Shown one piece after another: positions 42,864 to 50,655 of a stretch of 64,000 bases of DNA. The position numbers were made by a program, and so were the translations under genes. Numbering within the stretch: position 1 is the stretch's first letter; the number at the start of each line of letters is the position of its first letter. The notes beneath the pieces are model-generated. The model was not told where the DNA came from. It was given only the letters and a program-made list of their open reading frames with translations, and did no database searches. Source of the DNA: a virus; the IMG/VR virus record IMGVR_UViG_3300047476_002043, positions 1 to 64,000 of that record. One strand, given 5' to 3'.

Positions 42864-42879
42864 TAGGGCTGATTAAGTA

Positions 42880-44916
42880 ATGCGTACGGCCATCTCAACT
42901 GCGATGATTAGCAGCTTCGCGGCTTCGGTGGCCGTGTTGTCTGTAACCTTCGCTGATGAAGATATACTCCTCAATAACTTCAGTGAAACTACTCCTGCGG
43001 TTATTGGGGTAACCTTCGTCGATAACGATGTTCTTAGAGACAATATGGTCGATGAGGTTATGCCTATATCGACCAACTTCGTCGACCCAGATATCTTGTT
43101 GAAGGATGTTGATGAAGAGCCCTTTTACGGGAGTACCGCATTTGTTGATAGTGAAATCTTGCGCACCGATATGCAAGATATCACCAATCCAATAAACGCT
43201 TATTTCGCGGATGGAGACATCCTAGCAAGAAACCTTTCTGAAGCATACCCAGGAACAATAACTGCGGTAGAAACGGATAGTGATGTCTTGCTGAATAACT
43301 GGAACGAAACCATCCTCACGGGATCAACATCTTTTACCGATAGCGATATCCTTTTAACGGGACTCACCGCTTCGTACCCAGCTCTAATATCGGCAGTCAT
43401 TGTCGATGCCGACATCTTACTCGCGAACATGTCCGATGGCGTCGCCACGATCGTCACATCGTTCGCCGATAACGACATCCTTTTACGAAGCCTAGCTGAG
43501 GCCCCAAGTTACGGAAGCGCATCAATAGCCGATAGTGACATTCTCAGCAAAAACTTAACTGAAAGCTACAGCACAGCCATAAGTGCTTCGTTTGCTGATA
43601 GTGATGTTTTGTTGAGAGTGCTTAATGAAGGTCCCGCCTCCGGATCGGCCTCTGTAGTTGATAGTGATGTGATGCGCGCGGCGCTTTCCGAGAGCTACCC
43701 AACATCAGTCTCGACTAGCTTCCCGGATACAGACATCCTGCTCGTTGTTCGCGCAGAAGCCCCAACATCGGGATCCACGAACATACCAGATACGGATATC
43801 CTTCTGATCAATATGCCCTCCGGGCCGACGATTGGAAGTACCAACATCCCAGACTCGGATATGCTGCTTAACCAAGTTACAGCAGGCCCTTCGATCGGTA
43901 GCACCACGATACCTGATAGCGACATTCTTCTCAAATCTCTCACTGCCAACGGCGGCACAACCATCACCACATCCTTCCCAGATAGTGATATCCTTAGAAG
44001 GAGTCTTGCAGCTGAGCCTACCATGGGTAGCACAACCATACCCGATAGTGACATACTACTCAGATCCTTGGTTGAACTCCCACTTACCGGTAGCACCACG
44101 ATTCCAGACACAGACATCCTCAAAGCTAACCTTGTTGAAAATGGTGGCGTAGCCATCTCTACAACATTCGCCGATGCGGATATCCTCAATCGAAATCTCA
44201 CCGCTGGTCCGACAATCGGATCGACTACAATCCCTGATAGCGACATCCTTGTTGCTAACAACACGGCGACCTACCCAGGTGTTGTTACAACCTCGATTCC
44301 CGATGCGGATATACTCCTCAATAACCGAACAGCCGGACCAACTAACGGTTCGACATCTATTCCGGATAGCGATATCTTGCTTAGATCTCTTACCGCTTCT
44401 GGAGGCACACTCGTCACTGCTACGTTCGCTGATGCTGATGTTCTCCTTAGGTCGCTCACAGCCTCCGGTGGTACCCTCATTACAGCCACATTCGCGGATG
44501 CCGACATCTTGCGCATGTCCCTTGCTGAATACTACCCGACACCCGGTTCGACTTCGTTTGCTGATAGTGATGTCTTGCTCAAAGATATGCCTGCGACAAC
44601 AGTTCTCGCCGGTAGTGCAAACTACCCCGATTCTGACATTGAAAGACTCAACCTTACAGGTTCCGCTGGTAACGGTGGGTTGGCAACATTCCCTGACTCC
44701 GACATCGAAAGACGTAATCTCACCGGCTCTGCTGGCAATGGCGGTCTCGCTACCTTCCCGGATAACGATATCGAGAGAAGGAACCTTACAGGTTCCGCTG
44801 GTAACGGTGGGTTGGCTACCTTCCCCGACAGTGATATCGAACTTAAAGTCGCTACTGCTCCTGCCTACCAGGCAACGATCACCGACCTTGATTCGGTCTA
44901 CACTATCAACACATAA
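42880..44916 (+). CDS. DxDIL-repeat fibre protein
   Basis: 678 residues made almost entirely of about thirty repeats of a core (P/A/V)-D-x-D-(I/V)-L-L spaced about 20-22 residues apart, usually followed by a polar-aliphatic stretch and G-S-T-x-I. The C-terminal three copies are near identical (NLTGSAGNGGLATFPDSDIE). No separate enzymatic domain. The periodicity and regular aspartates suggest a solenoid or a metal-stabilised fibre. The same motif style ends the large tail protein at 8523. Confidence 0.75.
   Translation: MRTAISTAMISSFAASVAVLSVTFADEDILLNNFSETTPAVIGVTFVDNDVLRDNMVDEVMPISTNFVDPDILLKDVDEEPFYGSTAFVDSEILRTDMQDITNPINAYFADGDILARNLSEAYPGTITAVETDSDVLLNNWNETILTGSTSFTDSDILLTGLTASYPALISAVIVDADILLANMSDGVATIVTSFADNDILLRSLAEAPSYGSASIADSDILSKNLTESYSTAISASFADSDVLLRVLNEGPASGSASVVDSDVMRAALSESYPTSVSTSFPDTDILLVVRAEAPTSGSTNIPDTDILLINMPSGPTIGSTNIPDSDMLLNQVTAGPSIGSTTIPDSDILLKSLTANGGTTITTSFPDSDILRRSLAAEPTMGSTTIPDSDILLRSLVELPLTGSTTIPDTDILKANLVENGGVAISTTFADADILNRNLTAGPTIGSTTIPDSDILVANNTATYPGVVTTSIPDADILLNNRTAGPTNGSTSIPDSDILLRSLTASGGTLVTATFADADVLLRSLTASGGTLITATFADADILRMSLAEYYPTPGSTSFADSDVLLKDMPATTVLAGSANYPDSDIERLNLTGSAGNGGLATFPDSDIERRNLTGSAGNGGLATFPDNDIERRNLTGSAGNGGLATFPDSDIELKVATAPAYQATITDLDSVYTINT
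42945..44850 (+). repeat. DxDILL protein-repeat array
   Basis: About thirty copies of the D-x-D-(I/V)-L core with a period of about 60-66 bp; copies near 44630-44840 are almost identical at 81-bp spacing. The array is in-frame throughout. Confidence 0.85.
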
Positions 44917-44928
44917 GGAACCTGCACA

Positions 44929-45273
44929 ATGTTACCCAACGAAAGAATGTACAAGGTCACGTTCAAGGATGGAACGGTTAATAACGTTCCGTTCGAGATC
45001 CCGCCTGAACCGAGTGATGCAACTGGTATCGTTTCAGTCGTTCTGAAAGATCCGACGCCAACTACCGATGTTGTACAAGTTAGCGCCAGTTTCTGGCGCA
45101 GCTTACCCGATGAAATCAGAGGAGCGTTCTTGGTTTATCGATCATCGATAACTCAGGCTCTCGAAGAAGGCGATTATGTCGCCGCTAGACTCTGTATAGG
45201 CAACGTTACGGTACCTCCAGAATTGGAAGCCGTTAAACAACAGTTGCTTGATTTGATACCAACAGGGCCTTGA
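44929..45273 (+). CDS. Small fibre-module protein
   Basis: 114 residues behind AAGGAACCTGCACA. The first 60 residues are beta-rich; the last 40 include an amphipathic helix (PPELEAVKQQLLDLIPTGP). Position after the long fibre gene is where fibre-assembly chaperones or caps are often encoded, but no family is recognised. Confidence 0.65.
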   Translation: MLPNERMYKVTFKDGTVNNVPFEIPPEPSDATGIVSVVLKDPTPTTDVVQVSASFWRSLPDEIRGAFLVYRSSITQALEEGDYVAARLCIGNVTVPPELEAVKQQLLDLIPTGP

Positions 45274-45277
45274 TCCA

Positions 45278-45307
45278 CCATCCCATCTCCAAAAGGAGAT
45301 GGGATGG
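45278..45307 (+). terminator. Intrinsic terminator of fibre module
   Basis: A 13-bp perfect stem (45278-45290 with 45295-45307), loop AAAA, 5 nt after the stop codon. Confidence 0.8.
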
Positions 45308-45313
45308 TTATTC

Positions 45314-45317
45314 TATG
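45314..45317 (+). promoter_or_regulatory. Candidate TATG-type promoter
   Basis: GGTTATTCTATG follows the terminator directly, 34 nt before the lipoprotein gene. Confidence 0.35.
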
Positions 45318-45350
45318 CCGTCATAAAAAACAACAAAAGGAACCAAAATC

Positions 45351-45881
45351 ATGCGATCGTTCTTAATCCTCCTCATTACACTCATCCTTACCTCGTGTGG
45401 TATGGTTGGGTTCGAAAACAAATCCGCCGTTGCTGCCAGAGAACATACGGCACCTATCAACGATGGTGAGTACGACAATATCACTTCAACCGAAGGTAAG
45501 GTTGTCATTCGTCGGACAACCTCCTATCGTGCATTGATCAAAGCCGATACTCATGTGGACACCAAGCAACAAGGTGTTGATGCATCGAGTAAAGTTGATG
45601 TCAATCTTGCGGTTAGTAAGTACCTCGGGACCATCTTCACTGGAGGAGCTGGTTCGGCTATGATGGCCCTCGATGCTTTGGTTGCTAAGCCTAGCGATGC
45701 ACTTACTTCGGAGGAAGCTCTGGCTCTTGCCGTTTCTGCCAATAAGAAAAACGGCGGGGTTCAGCCTGGTAAGGAGGAGATCCTTGCTGCTGTTGAAAAG
45801 TATTTACCATCGGCTTCTACGGATAAAGCTAAAGAAGCAGCCATGGCGCTTATCAACGACTTGAAATCCAAAAAGGAATAA
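45351..45881 (+). CDS. Predicted lipoprotein 1
   Basis: 176 residues with a type II signal peptide: MRSFLILLITLILTSC, lipobox LTSC with the acylated Cys at 16. The mature part has a GEYDNITSTEGKVVIRRTTS segment that resembles DYANISGKRGVEIIEETT of the next gene, then a helical half. It would be anchored in the inner or outer membrane. Possible roles are lysis (spanin-type) or superinfection exclusion; neither is shown by sequence. AAAGGAACC precedes the start. Confidence 0.75.
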   Translation: MRSFLILLITLILTSCGMVGFENKSAVAAREHTAPINDGEYDNITSTEGKVVIRRTTSYRALIKADTHVDTKQQGVDASSKVDVNLAVSKYLGTIFTGGAGSAMMALDALVAKPSDALTSEEALALAVSANKKNGGVQPGKEEILAAVEKYLPSASTDKAKEAAMALINDLKSKKE

Positions 45882-45884
45882 GTT

Positions 45885-46142
45885 ATGAAAAAATTAAACC
45901 TTCTCTTCCTCATCCTGTTGTTTGCTAGCTGCGCTAGCGTCTTCAGCCCTACCTCCAGCTCTACCGGCACCGTCAAAGACAAAGGTCAGATGCGTGGCGA
46001 TTATGCCAACATCAGCGGTAAGCGAGGTGTTGAGATCATCGAAGAAACAACTGTCGTTTATGAAGGCGACCTGAAGTCAGTTCAGGAAGCCTTGCAGAAG
46101 GACGTCACTGCTAAGCAGGGCGCAAAAACAAAAGGCGAATGA
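45885..46142 (+). CDS. Predicted lipoprotein 2
   Basis: 85 residues with a type II signal peptide (MKKLNLLFLILLFASC; lipobox FASC, Cys at 16). The mature part shares a short segment with lipoprotein 1 and lacks its long C-terminal helical half. It is 3 nt downstream, so the two are co-translated and probably work together. The ribosome site AAAAAGGAATAAG lies inside the end of the first gene. Confidence 0.75.
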   Translation: MKKLNLLFLILLFASCASVFSPTSSSTGTVKDKGQMRGDYANISGKRGVEIIEETTVVYEGDLKSVQEALQKDVTAKQGAKTKGE

Positions 46143-46148
46143 GATCCA

Positions 46149-46184
46149 ACCCTACCAAGCTACCTTGCGGTAGCTTGGTAGGGT
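46149..46184. terminator. Bidirectional hairpin terminator
   Basis: A 16-bp perfect stem (46149-46164 with 46169-46184), loop TTGC, between the convergent lipoprotein and leftward genes. Confidence 0.75.
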
Positions 46185-46191
46185 GTTCTGT

Positions 46192-46623
46192 TTAGAGCTC
46201 ACCGTCAAGTAGCTTTCTAATAAGATCTTCAAGATTGCTAATAACTGTCTTGGTAAGGATATCGCGATGGAAGAACGGGAACTGATGAATGAGCACGCTC
46301 AGCTTGTAAATATGCACCTCACCGCCAACGATTTTAATATCGATAAACGGTAACGGTAATGCACTATCTCCTCTCTTGGTTGAGATGCTGACAGTGGAGA
46401 TGTTGAAATTGGCCACGACCAACATGTCGACGGCAGCAGCTGCTGCTTCATGCGCGCTGCTGGTTTCGAGAGACTGGTTTAGAGCGGTCACTTTGAGTGT
46501 GACTACAGCTTTAGACTCATCCATCGATCCATCGGCGATAAGCTTCTCGATGTAGGCATCGTACTTGTCCATGACGGCCTTGATTTCAGCATCGCGCTGC
46601 GCGAAGATTTCTTTGAGGTTCAT
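46192..46623 (-). CDS. Unknown 143-residue protein
   Basis: The N-terminal 40 residues are an acidic helix (AEIKAVMDKYDAYIEKLI); the rest is mixed. Start overlaps the previous stop (ATGA), after GGGAGATCAGAC. Second gene of a two-gene early operon. No family. Confidence 0.7.
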   Translation of the reverse strand: MNLKEIFAQRDAEIKAVMDKYDAYIEKLIADGSMDESKAVVTLKVTALNQSLETSSAHEAAAAAVDMLVVANFNISTVSISTKRGDSALPLPFIDIKIVGGEVHIYKLSVLIHQFPFFHRDILTKTVISNLEDLIRKLLDGEL

Positions 46624-46898
46624 GTCTGATCTCCCTGCTGTTGTTTTGGTGCTTTGACGAATGTAAATCCAAACCCTCTTCCTGTTATAGGCTTGCGATT
46701 GACTAAGGATCCAACTAGAATTATGACTGACCCGTCAGAAAGCTTCACGGGTACAGCTTTATCTTTAATCCAGCGATCTTCAGAGGAAGCTTTCACATCT
46801 TGATTCACCGGATCACGACAGGTCAATTGAGCAACAGTCACAAGAATCTTGTAAAGATCATTGTAGCTGTATCTTAACTCATCATCTTCTTTGCTCAT
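46620..46898 (-). CDS. Unknown 92-residue protein
   Basis: Starts at the Met at 46898 behind GGGAGAAGCTT; an earlier Met at 46919 would lie almost on the promoter. Polar and charged, with a basic C-terminus (FVKAPKQQQGDQT). First gene of a short early operon. No family recognised. Confidence 0.65.
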   Translation of the reverse strand: MSKEDDELRYSYNDLYKILVTVAQLTCRDPVNQDVKASSEDRWIKDKAVPVKLSDGSVIILVGSLVNRKPITGRGFGFTFVKAPKQQQGDQT

Positions 46899-46923
46899 AA
46901 GCTTCTCCCAGTTGTTCATGAAA

Positions 46924-46931
46924 GTAATATA
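46924..46931 (-). promoter_or_regulatory. Early-type promoter, TATATTAC
   Basis: Minus strand reads GGAAGTATATTACTTT. It ends 26 nt before the Met at 46898, the closest spacing in the window. Confidence 0.65.
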
Positions 46932-47016
46932 CTTCCAAGTAACTAATGAAATTGTAGTTGATATAGTTCATTGAATGCGATAGTTAATTCAACAGAAAAA
47001 GATGGAGATTACTAAG

Positions 47017-47544
47017 ATGCCAGAAGAAACTCAACAACAGGGCCTGAAATCTCTCCCGACCTCCTGGTCCAAAGATGACGGCGAAAAGACCGCGAAGACT
47101 TTCCCAATTCCGAATAGCAAAGAAGTCGCTCTCGACTACGCGTATGAAAACGATACCGATGAGCGCGACCGCATTGATGATGAACAGGATGATACCGAGT
47201 CCAAAGAACATGTTGAAAAGGCCATCAAGCTCTCCAGGAAGCAGGACATCCTCGAGCGTAAATTGGCTATCGAGGAACTCAAGACTAAGATAGCCAAACT
47301 CAAACATGAGAGAGTTATTCTTGAACATACTGAGCGTCGCTTGGAAGTGGCCACTCAAGCCATGGAAGAAGATTGGGACTACTCGCCTGAGGTTCGGATC
47401 AAACCTCCAAGTATTCTCGACCTTGTCAAAGAAAACAATGAAACCGCGCTAGCCAGCAAGAAAACTGCAACAGAAACAATGATCGTTCTGACTTTCATTG
47501 TTGGTGTAGCTGTTGTGTTGTCGCTCTGTGCCATCTTCCAGTGA
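47017..47544 (+). CDS. Coiled-coil protein with C-terminal membrane helix
   Basis: 175 residues from the Met at 47017, 9 nt after GGAG; a Met at 47002 contains that site. Residues 60-115 form a charged coiled coil; the last 22 residues (TMIVLTFIVGVAVVLSLCAIFQ) are a single membrane helix, a tail-anchor layout like the longer protein at 17741. Overlaps the glycosyltransferase start by 4 nt. Confidence 0.7.
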   Translation: MPEETQQQGLKSLPTSWSKDDGEKTAKTFPIPNSKEVALDYAYENDTDERDRIDDEQDDTESKEHVEKAIKLSRKQDILERKLAIEELKTKIAKLKHERVILEHTERRLEVATQAMEEDWDYSPEVRIKPPSILDLVKENNETALASKKTATETMIVLTFIVGVAVVLSLCAIFQ

Positions 47545-48194
47545 AAACCAAACAGTTTTTAATCGTCATCTACTCTTGTAAACACTACGAGGATACAAGA
47601 GTGAGGTGGCAGATAGATACCTGGACTAAGCGACTACCTGAGAACATGAAGCTTCTTGTCATGACTGGGTCAGGAAATGATCGGATCGATGATGTCGGAG
47701 TACTGAGGCTCAACTGCCCAGATGATTACTACGGTCTCATAGATAAGACACAGGCTCTGTTCGACTGGTTCACCAAAGAAAGGTCTGAAGATTATTTGAT
47801 CAAGGTGGATGATGACGTGTGGTTATCCGATCAATCAATCGAGAAGATAGCCAACTTTAGAGATCTGTACGGAGGACTTTATTTGTCCGGATCATGGGCA
47901 TCAGGACCTCTCTACGTTCTCGATAAAGACGTCATTAAATCCCTACCACGTTTGAGATCTTTTGATGTACCTGGTGTTAGATGGTCACCTGAGGATGTTG
48001 CTGTTGGGGCCGCCTGCGCTTCAACTAACGTCTATCCAGTATGTCTAAATTTAGGTCACGTCGAATGGCTAAAGGATGATACATCGTTTGATACATGCAA
48101 ATCTTGGGAAGCGGTTTTCTGTTTCCAAAGAAGCAGACATCAGGAGATGTTCGAGACCATGGAGAAAAGTAGATCTTCACTTATTTTTAAGTAG
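47541..48194 (+). CDS. GT31-like glycosyltransferase
   Basis: 217 residues starting at a GTG within the previous stop (GTGA). Beta strand FLIVIYSCK, RVRWQIDTWTK and LLVMTGSG are followed by KVDDDVWL (residues 88-95) with the metal- and UDP-binding DDD, the pattern of eukaryotic-type galactosyltransferases of family GT31. A later GVRWSPEDVAVG fits the acceptor-side motif containing ED. It may glycosylate virion or host surface structures. Rare in phages; no signal peptide. Confidence 0.75.
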   Translation: MKTKQFLIVIYSCKHYEDTRVRWQIDTWTKRLPENMKLLVMTGSGNDRIDDVGVLRLNCPDDYYGLIDKTQALFDWFTKERSEDYLIKVDDDVWLSDQSIEKIANFRDLYGGLYLSGSWASGPLYVLDKDVIKSLPRLRSFDVPGVRWSPEDVAVGAACASTNVYPVCLNLGHVEWLKDDTSFDTCKSWEAVFCFQRSRHQEMFETMEKSRSSLIFK

Positions 48195-48772
48195 GTCTAT
48201 TATCTTATGCGTCAAAACCGCTTAAGTGATACTCTGGATAGTTGGCCCAGACTTCGCGGACATAAAGAACAACGAGGATCTATTCATGCACTGCATGGAT
48301 TATCTTGACACGGAGCCTAAGACTCTCCGGCAACAAAAGGTCTACTCCAACACAACTGATAGCGATGCAAAGACACAAACACTTTTCTTGGTAGCCATCA
48401 CGGCGAATTACCAACGGACCTGTTAGCAATCATCGCTTTAGCTCTCCTGATGTTATCAGGAAGCATCGTCGCTATCCTTATGTGTTGAATCCTGCCGTCA
48501 TCTACAGGTAACTGTTGGGCATGATGATGGTGTGCCAAAATGACTAGATTGAAGTCACCTAACTTCGTCTAGCTAGCTCTGTCGTACTCGGGTCTTTCCT
48601 AGACCTCACTTGAGCCGAATCAAAATAGGCTCAAGTAGAAACTCATTCTGACGTACGCAGATCTACTCTTTCATCAGGAATAAGAGAGAAGAAATTGACG
48701 AATGAGTATATGTGTTGGTGTAATAGAAAACTTGCGGTGATGAAACCAACGTAAACCGCACCCTTTCAAGGA
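48195..48772 (+). other. Mostly gene-free sequence with a doubtful short ORF
   Basis: A 66-codon GTG frame at 48226-48426 (GPDFADIKNNEDLFMHCMDY near its start) has no clear ribosome site. Downstream are perfect small hairpins, such as TCCTGAT/ATCAGGA near 48448 and ACTTGAGCC/GGCTCAAGT near 48609. No other gene is visible; the stretch may be the 5' part of a tRNA-region transcript. Confidence 0.4.
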
Positions 48773-48848
48773 TCCACGATAGCTCAGTTGGTAGAGCTCG
48801 GTGCTGTTAACACCGCTGTCCTAGGTTCGAGTCCTAGTCGTGGAGCCA
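48773..48848 (+). tRNA. tRNA-Asn (anticodon GTT)
   Basis: A complete cloverleaf: acceptor TCCACGA with TCGTGGA, D-arm AGCTCAGTTGGTAGAGCT, anticodon loop CTGTTAA, T-arm GGTTCGAGTCC, discriminator G and an encoded CCA. Confidence 0.95.
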
Positions 48849-48855
48849 GATCATG

Positions 48856-48897
48856 CCCTCTTAGCTCAGATGGTAGAGCAGCTGTTTTTGTGATTAA
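48856..48897 (+). other. tRNA 5' half-like sequence
   Basis: CCCTCTTAGCTCAGATGGTA and the following GAGCA are a standard tRNA 5' half with D-arm. The sequence then changes into a T-rich run and no matching 3' half follows. It abuts the next tRNA and looks like a truncated or recombined gene. Confidence 0.55.
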
Positions 48898-48985
48898 GCC
48901 AGCTTCCGTTAGTGGTCGAGACGACAGGACTTGTAACCCTGCGAGGGATACCTCCGCGTGAGTTCGAATCTCACAGCTGGCTCCA
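48898..48985 (+). tRNA. Type II (long variable arm) tRNA with anticodon TGT
   Basis: Acceptor GCCAGCT pairs perfectly with AGCTGGC; discriminator T and CCA follow. T-arm GTGAG-TTCGAAT-CTCAC is perfect. A 16-nt variable arm contains a GAGG/CCTC stem, as in Ser, Leu or Tyr tRNAs. The anticodon arm CAGGA-CTTGTAA-CCCTG (four of five pairs) gives TGT, a Thr anticodon, which normally goes with a short variable loop. Identity is therefore unclear (Thr by anticodon, Ser-like by shape). Confidence 0.7.
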
Positions 48986-49083
48986 AGATTCTCGCTGGCT
49001 GCGAGGACAGAGTGTCTGACAGTATGCACTATAAATAATCTGTTGCATGCACATTGAGTTCTCCACCTCACGTAGATCAGTGA

Positions 49084-49170
49084 TCAATCATCTTCTAGAC
49101 GACCTCGCGTCGCACTTGGTAAGAACTGCTCTTTAGAGCAGGAATGATGGTTCAAATCCGTCTGGTTGAT
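49084..49170 (+). tRNA. tRNA-like element with D-loop insertion
   Basis: TCAATCA and TGGTTGA can form an acceptor stem (one G-T pair); a T-arm GATGG-TTCAAAT-CCGTC and an anticodon-like arm CTGC-TCTTTAGA-GCAG are present. The anticodon loop would have eight bases and the D-loop carries about 16 extra bases (GACG/CGTC hairpin). It may be a degenerate or unusual tRNA; no CCA is encoded. Confidence 0.4.
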
Positions 49171-49492
49171 CCGTTACAATTTTCAACGGCCTACTCGGAG
49201 CTATGTTCGACATGACCATGACCTCTATGTCGAAAGACAGACGTCGGTGGTGTGCGATTATCTGTGGGTAATAGCTATTATCGATAGCTAGGGCAACCTG
49301 AGAGGCTGACATCAAGCTAGGCTTAAAAATTCTCAGTACAACCTTAGACGGTGCGCAACGTCAACGGATCGATAGTCGATAGCCAGGTTAGTCTGTCATG
49401 AACCCTATTGTTGGCCTACGCTAGCGGTAGAGCGACATCGTCCCAAGATGGTGTACAGGTTAGTGATCATCACCTAGCAAATTCGTCGAAGG
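49171..49492 (+). ncRNA. Structured non-coding stretch with tRNA-like parts
   Basis: No gene is visible. Hairpins include TTCGACAT/ATGTCGAA (around 49205-49242) and TAGCTAT/ATAGCTA (around 49271). A tRNA-like piece at 49421-49470 has a D-arm (CGCT AGCGGTAG AGCG) and an anticodon-like arm CATC-GTCCCAA-GATG. AGGTTAGT occurs twice (near 49388 and 49458). The transcript ends at a strong terminator, so a processed RNA is likely. Confidence 0.4.
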
Positions 49493-49524
49493 AACCACCT
49501 AGGCCCCAACGGGCCTAGGTGGTT
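49493..49524 (+). terminator. Strong intrinsic terminator of tRNA region
   Basis: A 14-bp perfect stem (49493-49506 with 49511-49524), loop CAAC, merging into a T tract on the + strand. Confidence 0.9.
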
Positions 49525-49595
49525 TTTTTTATTTTATCTTTTCTCCCTATAGTAAGCGTAGCCGCACCAACCAACAAAAAACAAGAGGTAGAATC

Positions 49596-50558
49596 ATGGG
49601 AACAATCCAGCTCAAGAAAGAGAATGATCAGAACGATGGTCTCGTTGCCGACAACATCATCCGTATCAACAAGCCTGCCAACCTTGCTCATTTGGCTATC
49701 GACTGCACCAAGCCTGGTGGCAGCAAAATCTGTAGCACCAACCTCATCGAGCGTAATGTCAAACTGACACACGTTCACTTCCTTGTTGATGATGTTGGAG
49801 AGGACGGAAATAAAACCAAAAGTCTTGCGGCTCAAGAATGGCCGACCAATGCTCGCCTCACCGTTGAGGACATCTCCTCAGGCGATCAAAACATCGTCTC
49901 CTATCGCGGCATCGCCGAAGTCACGGTGCCGGTTTACTACGAGATCACCTTCGTTAAAGTTACGATCGATCTGTGCGTTCGTGTCGACCTCCGTTCCGGA
50001 CATGTTGAGTCTCAGGTGACTGTTGTGGACGGATTCAAAGACATCGAACTCGTTGGGTACACCCTCGATGCATCCTTCACCACCGAAGAAGTTAAATTCA
50101 AGGTCAACGATCCTTTGACAGGCGTTGGCTATCGAGAAATGAATGACCTTCAGAAATTCATCAGTTCACGTGTGCGTGAAATGAATAAAAGGTTGGCGAG
50201 ACTCATCAGAGTCGGCAATGATGGTGATAACATCATTAATGACAACAACACCCTCATCGTCGCATGTGGTCGCCAAGTTGGACATACCACATACATTTAC
50301 AATGTTGCTACAGAAAACGATATCGTCTTCTGCCATAGTGACTTTCTCAAAAACGAGATGATCGGCTGCGGCTGTAAAGCTACAATCGTCGCTAAGGTCA
50401 ATGGTGTTTTCACCATCCCCAAGGAGCTTGCCGATAAAGGATTCACCAACTTCTATGTTGATGGCTTCTCTTCAGCTAAGCTTCCCAATTCGTTTAAGAC
50501 TGATCTGATCGCAGCGTTCAAACCGAAAAAAGACGCCCTCTTCATCTTCCTTGGGTAA
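49596..50558 (+). CDS. Unknown 320-residue protein
   Basis: Starts behind CAAGAGGTAGAATC. Beta-rich, soluble, C-ending codons. The first 50 residues (KKENDQNDGLVADNIIRINK, then HLAIDC and KICSTN) resemble the start of the protein at 58260 (SNDNKNLLLEDNIII, HLLV, KICIKN), suggesting a shared N-terminal domain. The C-terminal half has a separate beta-rich region. No known family. Possibly an abundant virion or host-interacting protein. Confidence 0.75.
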   Translation: MGTIQLKKENDQNDGLVADNIIRINKPANLAHLAIDCTKPGGSKICSTNLIERNVKLTHVHFLVDDVGEDGNKTKSLAAQEWPTNARLTVEDISSGDQNIVSYRGIAEVTVPVYYEITFVKVTIDLCVRVDLRSGHVESQVTVVDGFKDIELVGYTLDASFTTEEVKFKVNDPLTGVGYREMNDLQKFISSRVREMNKRLARLIRVGNDGDNIINDNNTLIVACGRQVGHTTYIYNVATENDIVFCHSDFLKNEMIGCGCKATIVAKVNGVFTIPKELADKGFTNFYVDGFSSAKLPNSFKTDLIAAFKPKKDALFIFLG

Positions 50559-50566
50559 CCAAGGTT

Positions 50567-50596
50567 CTACCTCATGGGCACACGCCCATGAGGTAG
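50567..50596 (+). terminator. Intrinsic terminator
   Basis: A 13-bp perfect stem (50567-50579 with 50584-50596), loop ACAC, followed by a T-rich stretch. Confidence 0.8.
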
Positions 50597-50655
50597 CAGA
50601 CGATTTTATTTCAGGTGACTGAGCTAGTATATAAACCCTAAAAAGGAACAGTCAA

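Noticed and set aside
42945-44850. Regularly spaced DNA repeats as a possible CRISPR array
   Set aside because: The repetition follows codons of a continuous reading frame, copies are degenerate, and no cas gene or leader is present.
48226-48426. 66-codon frame after the glycosyltransferase
   Set aside because: It starts at a GTG without a ribosome site and lies in a region otherwise rich in hairpins; mentioned only as doubtful in the region entry.
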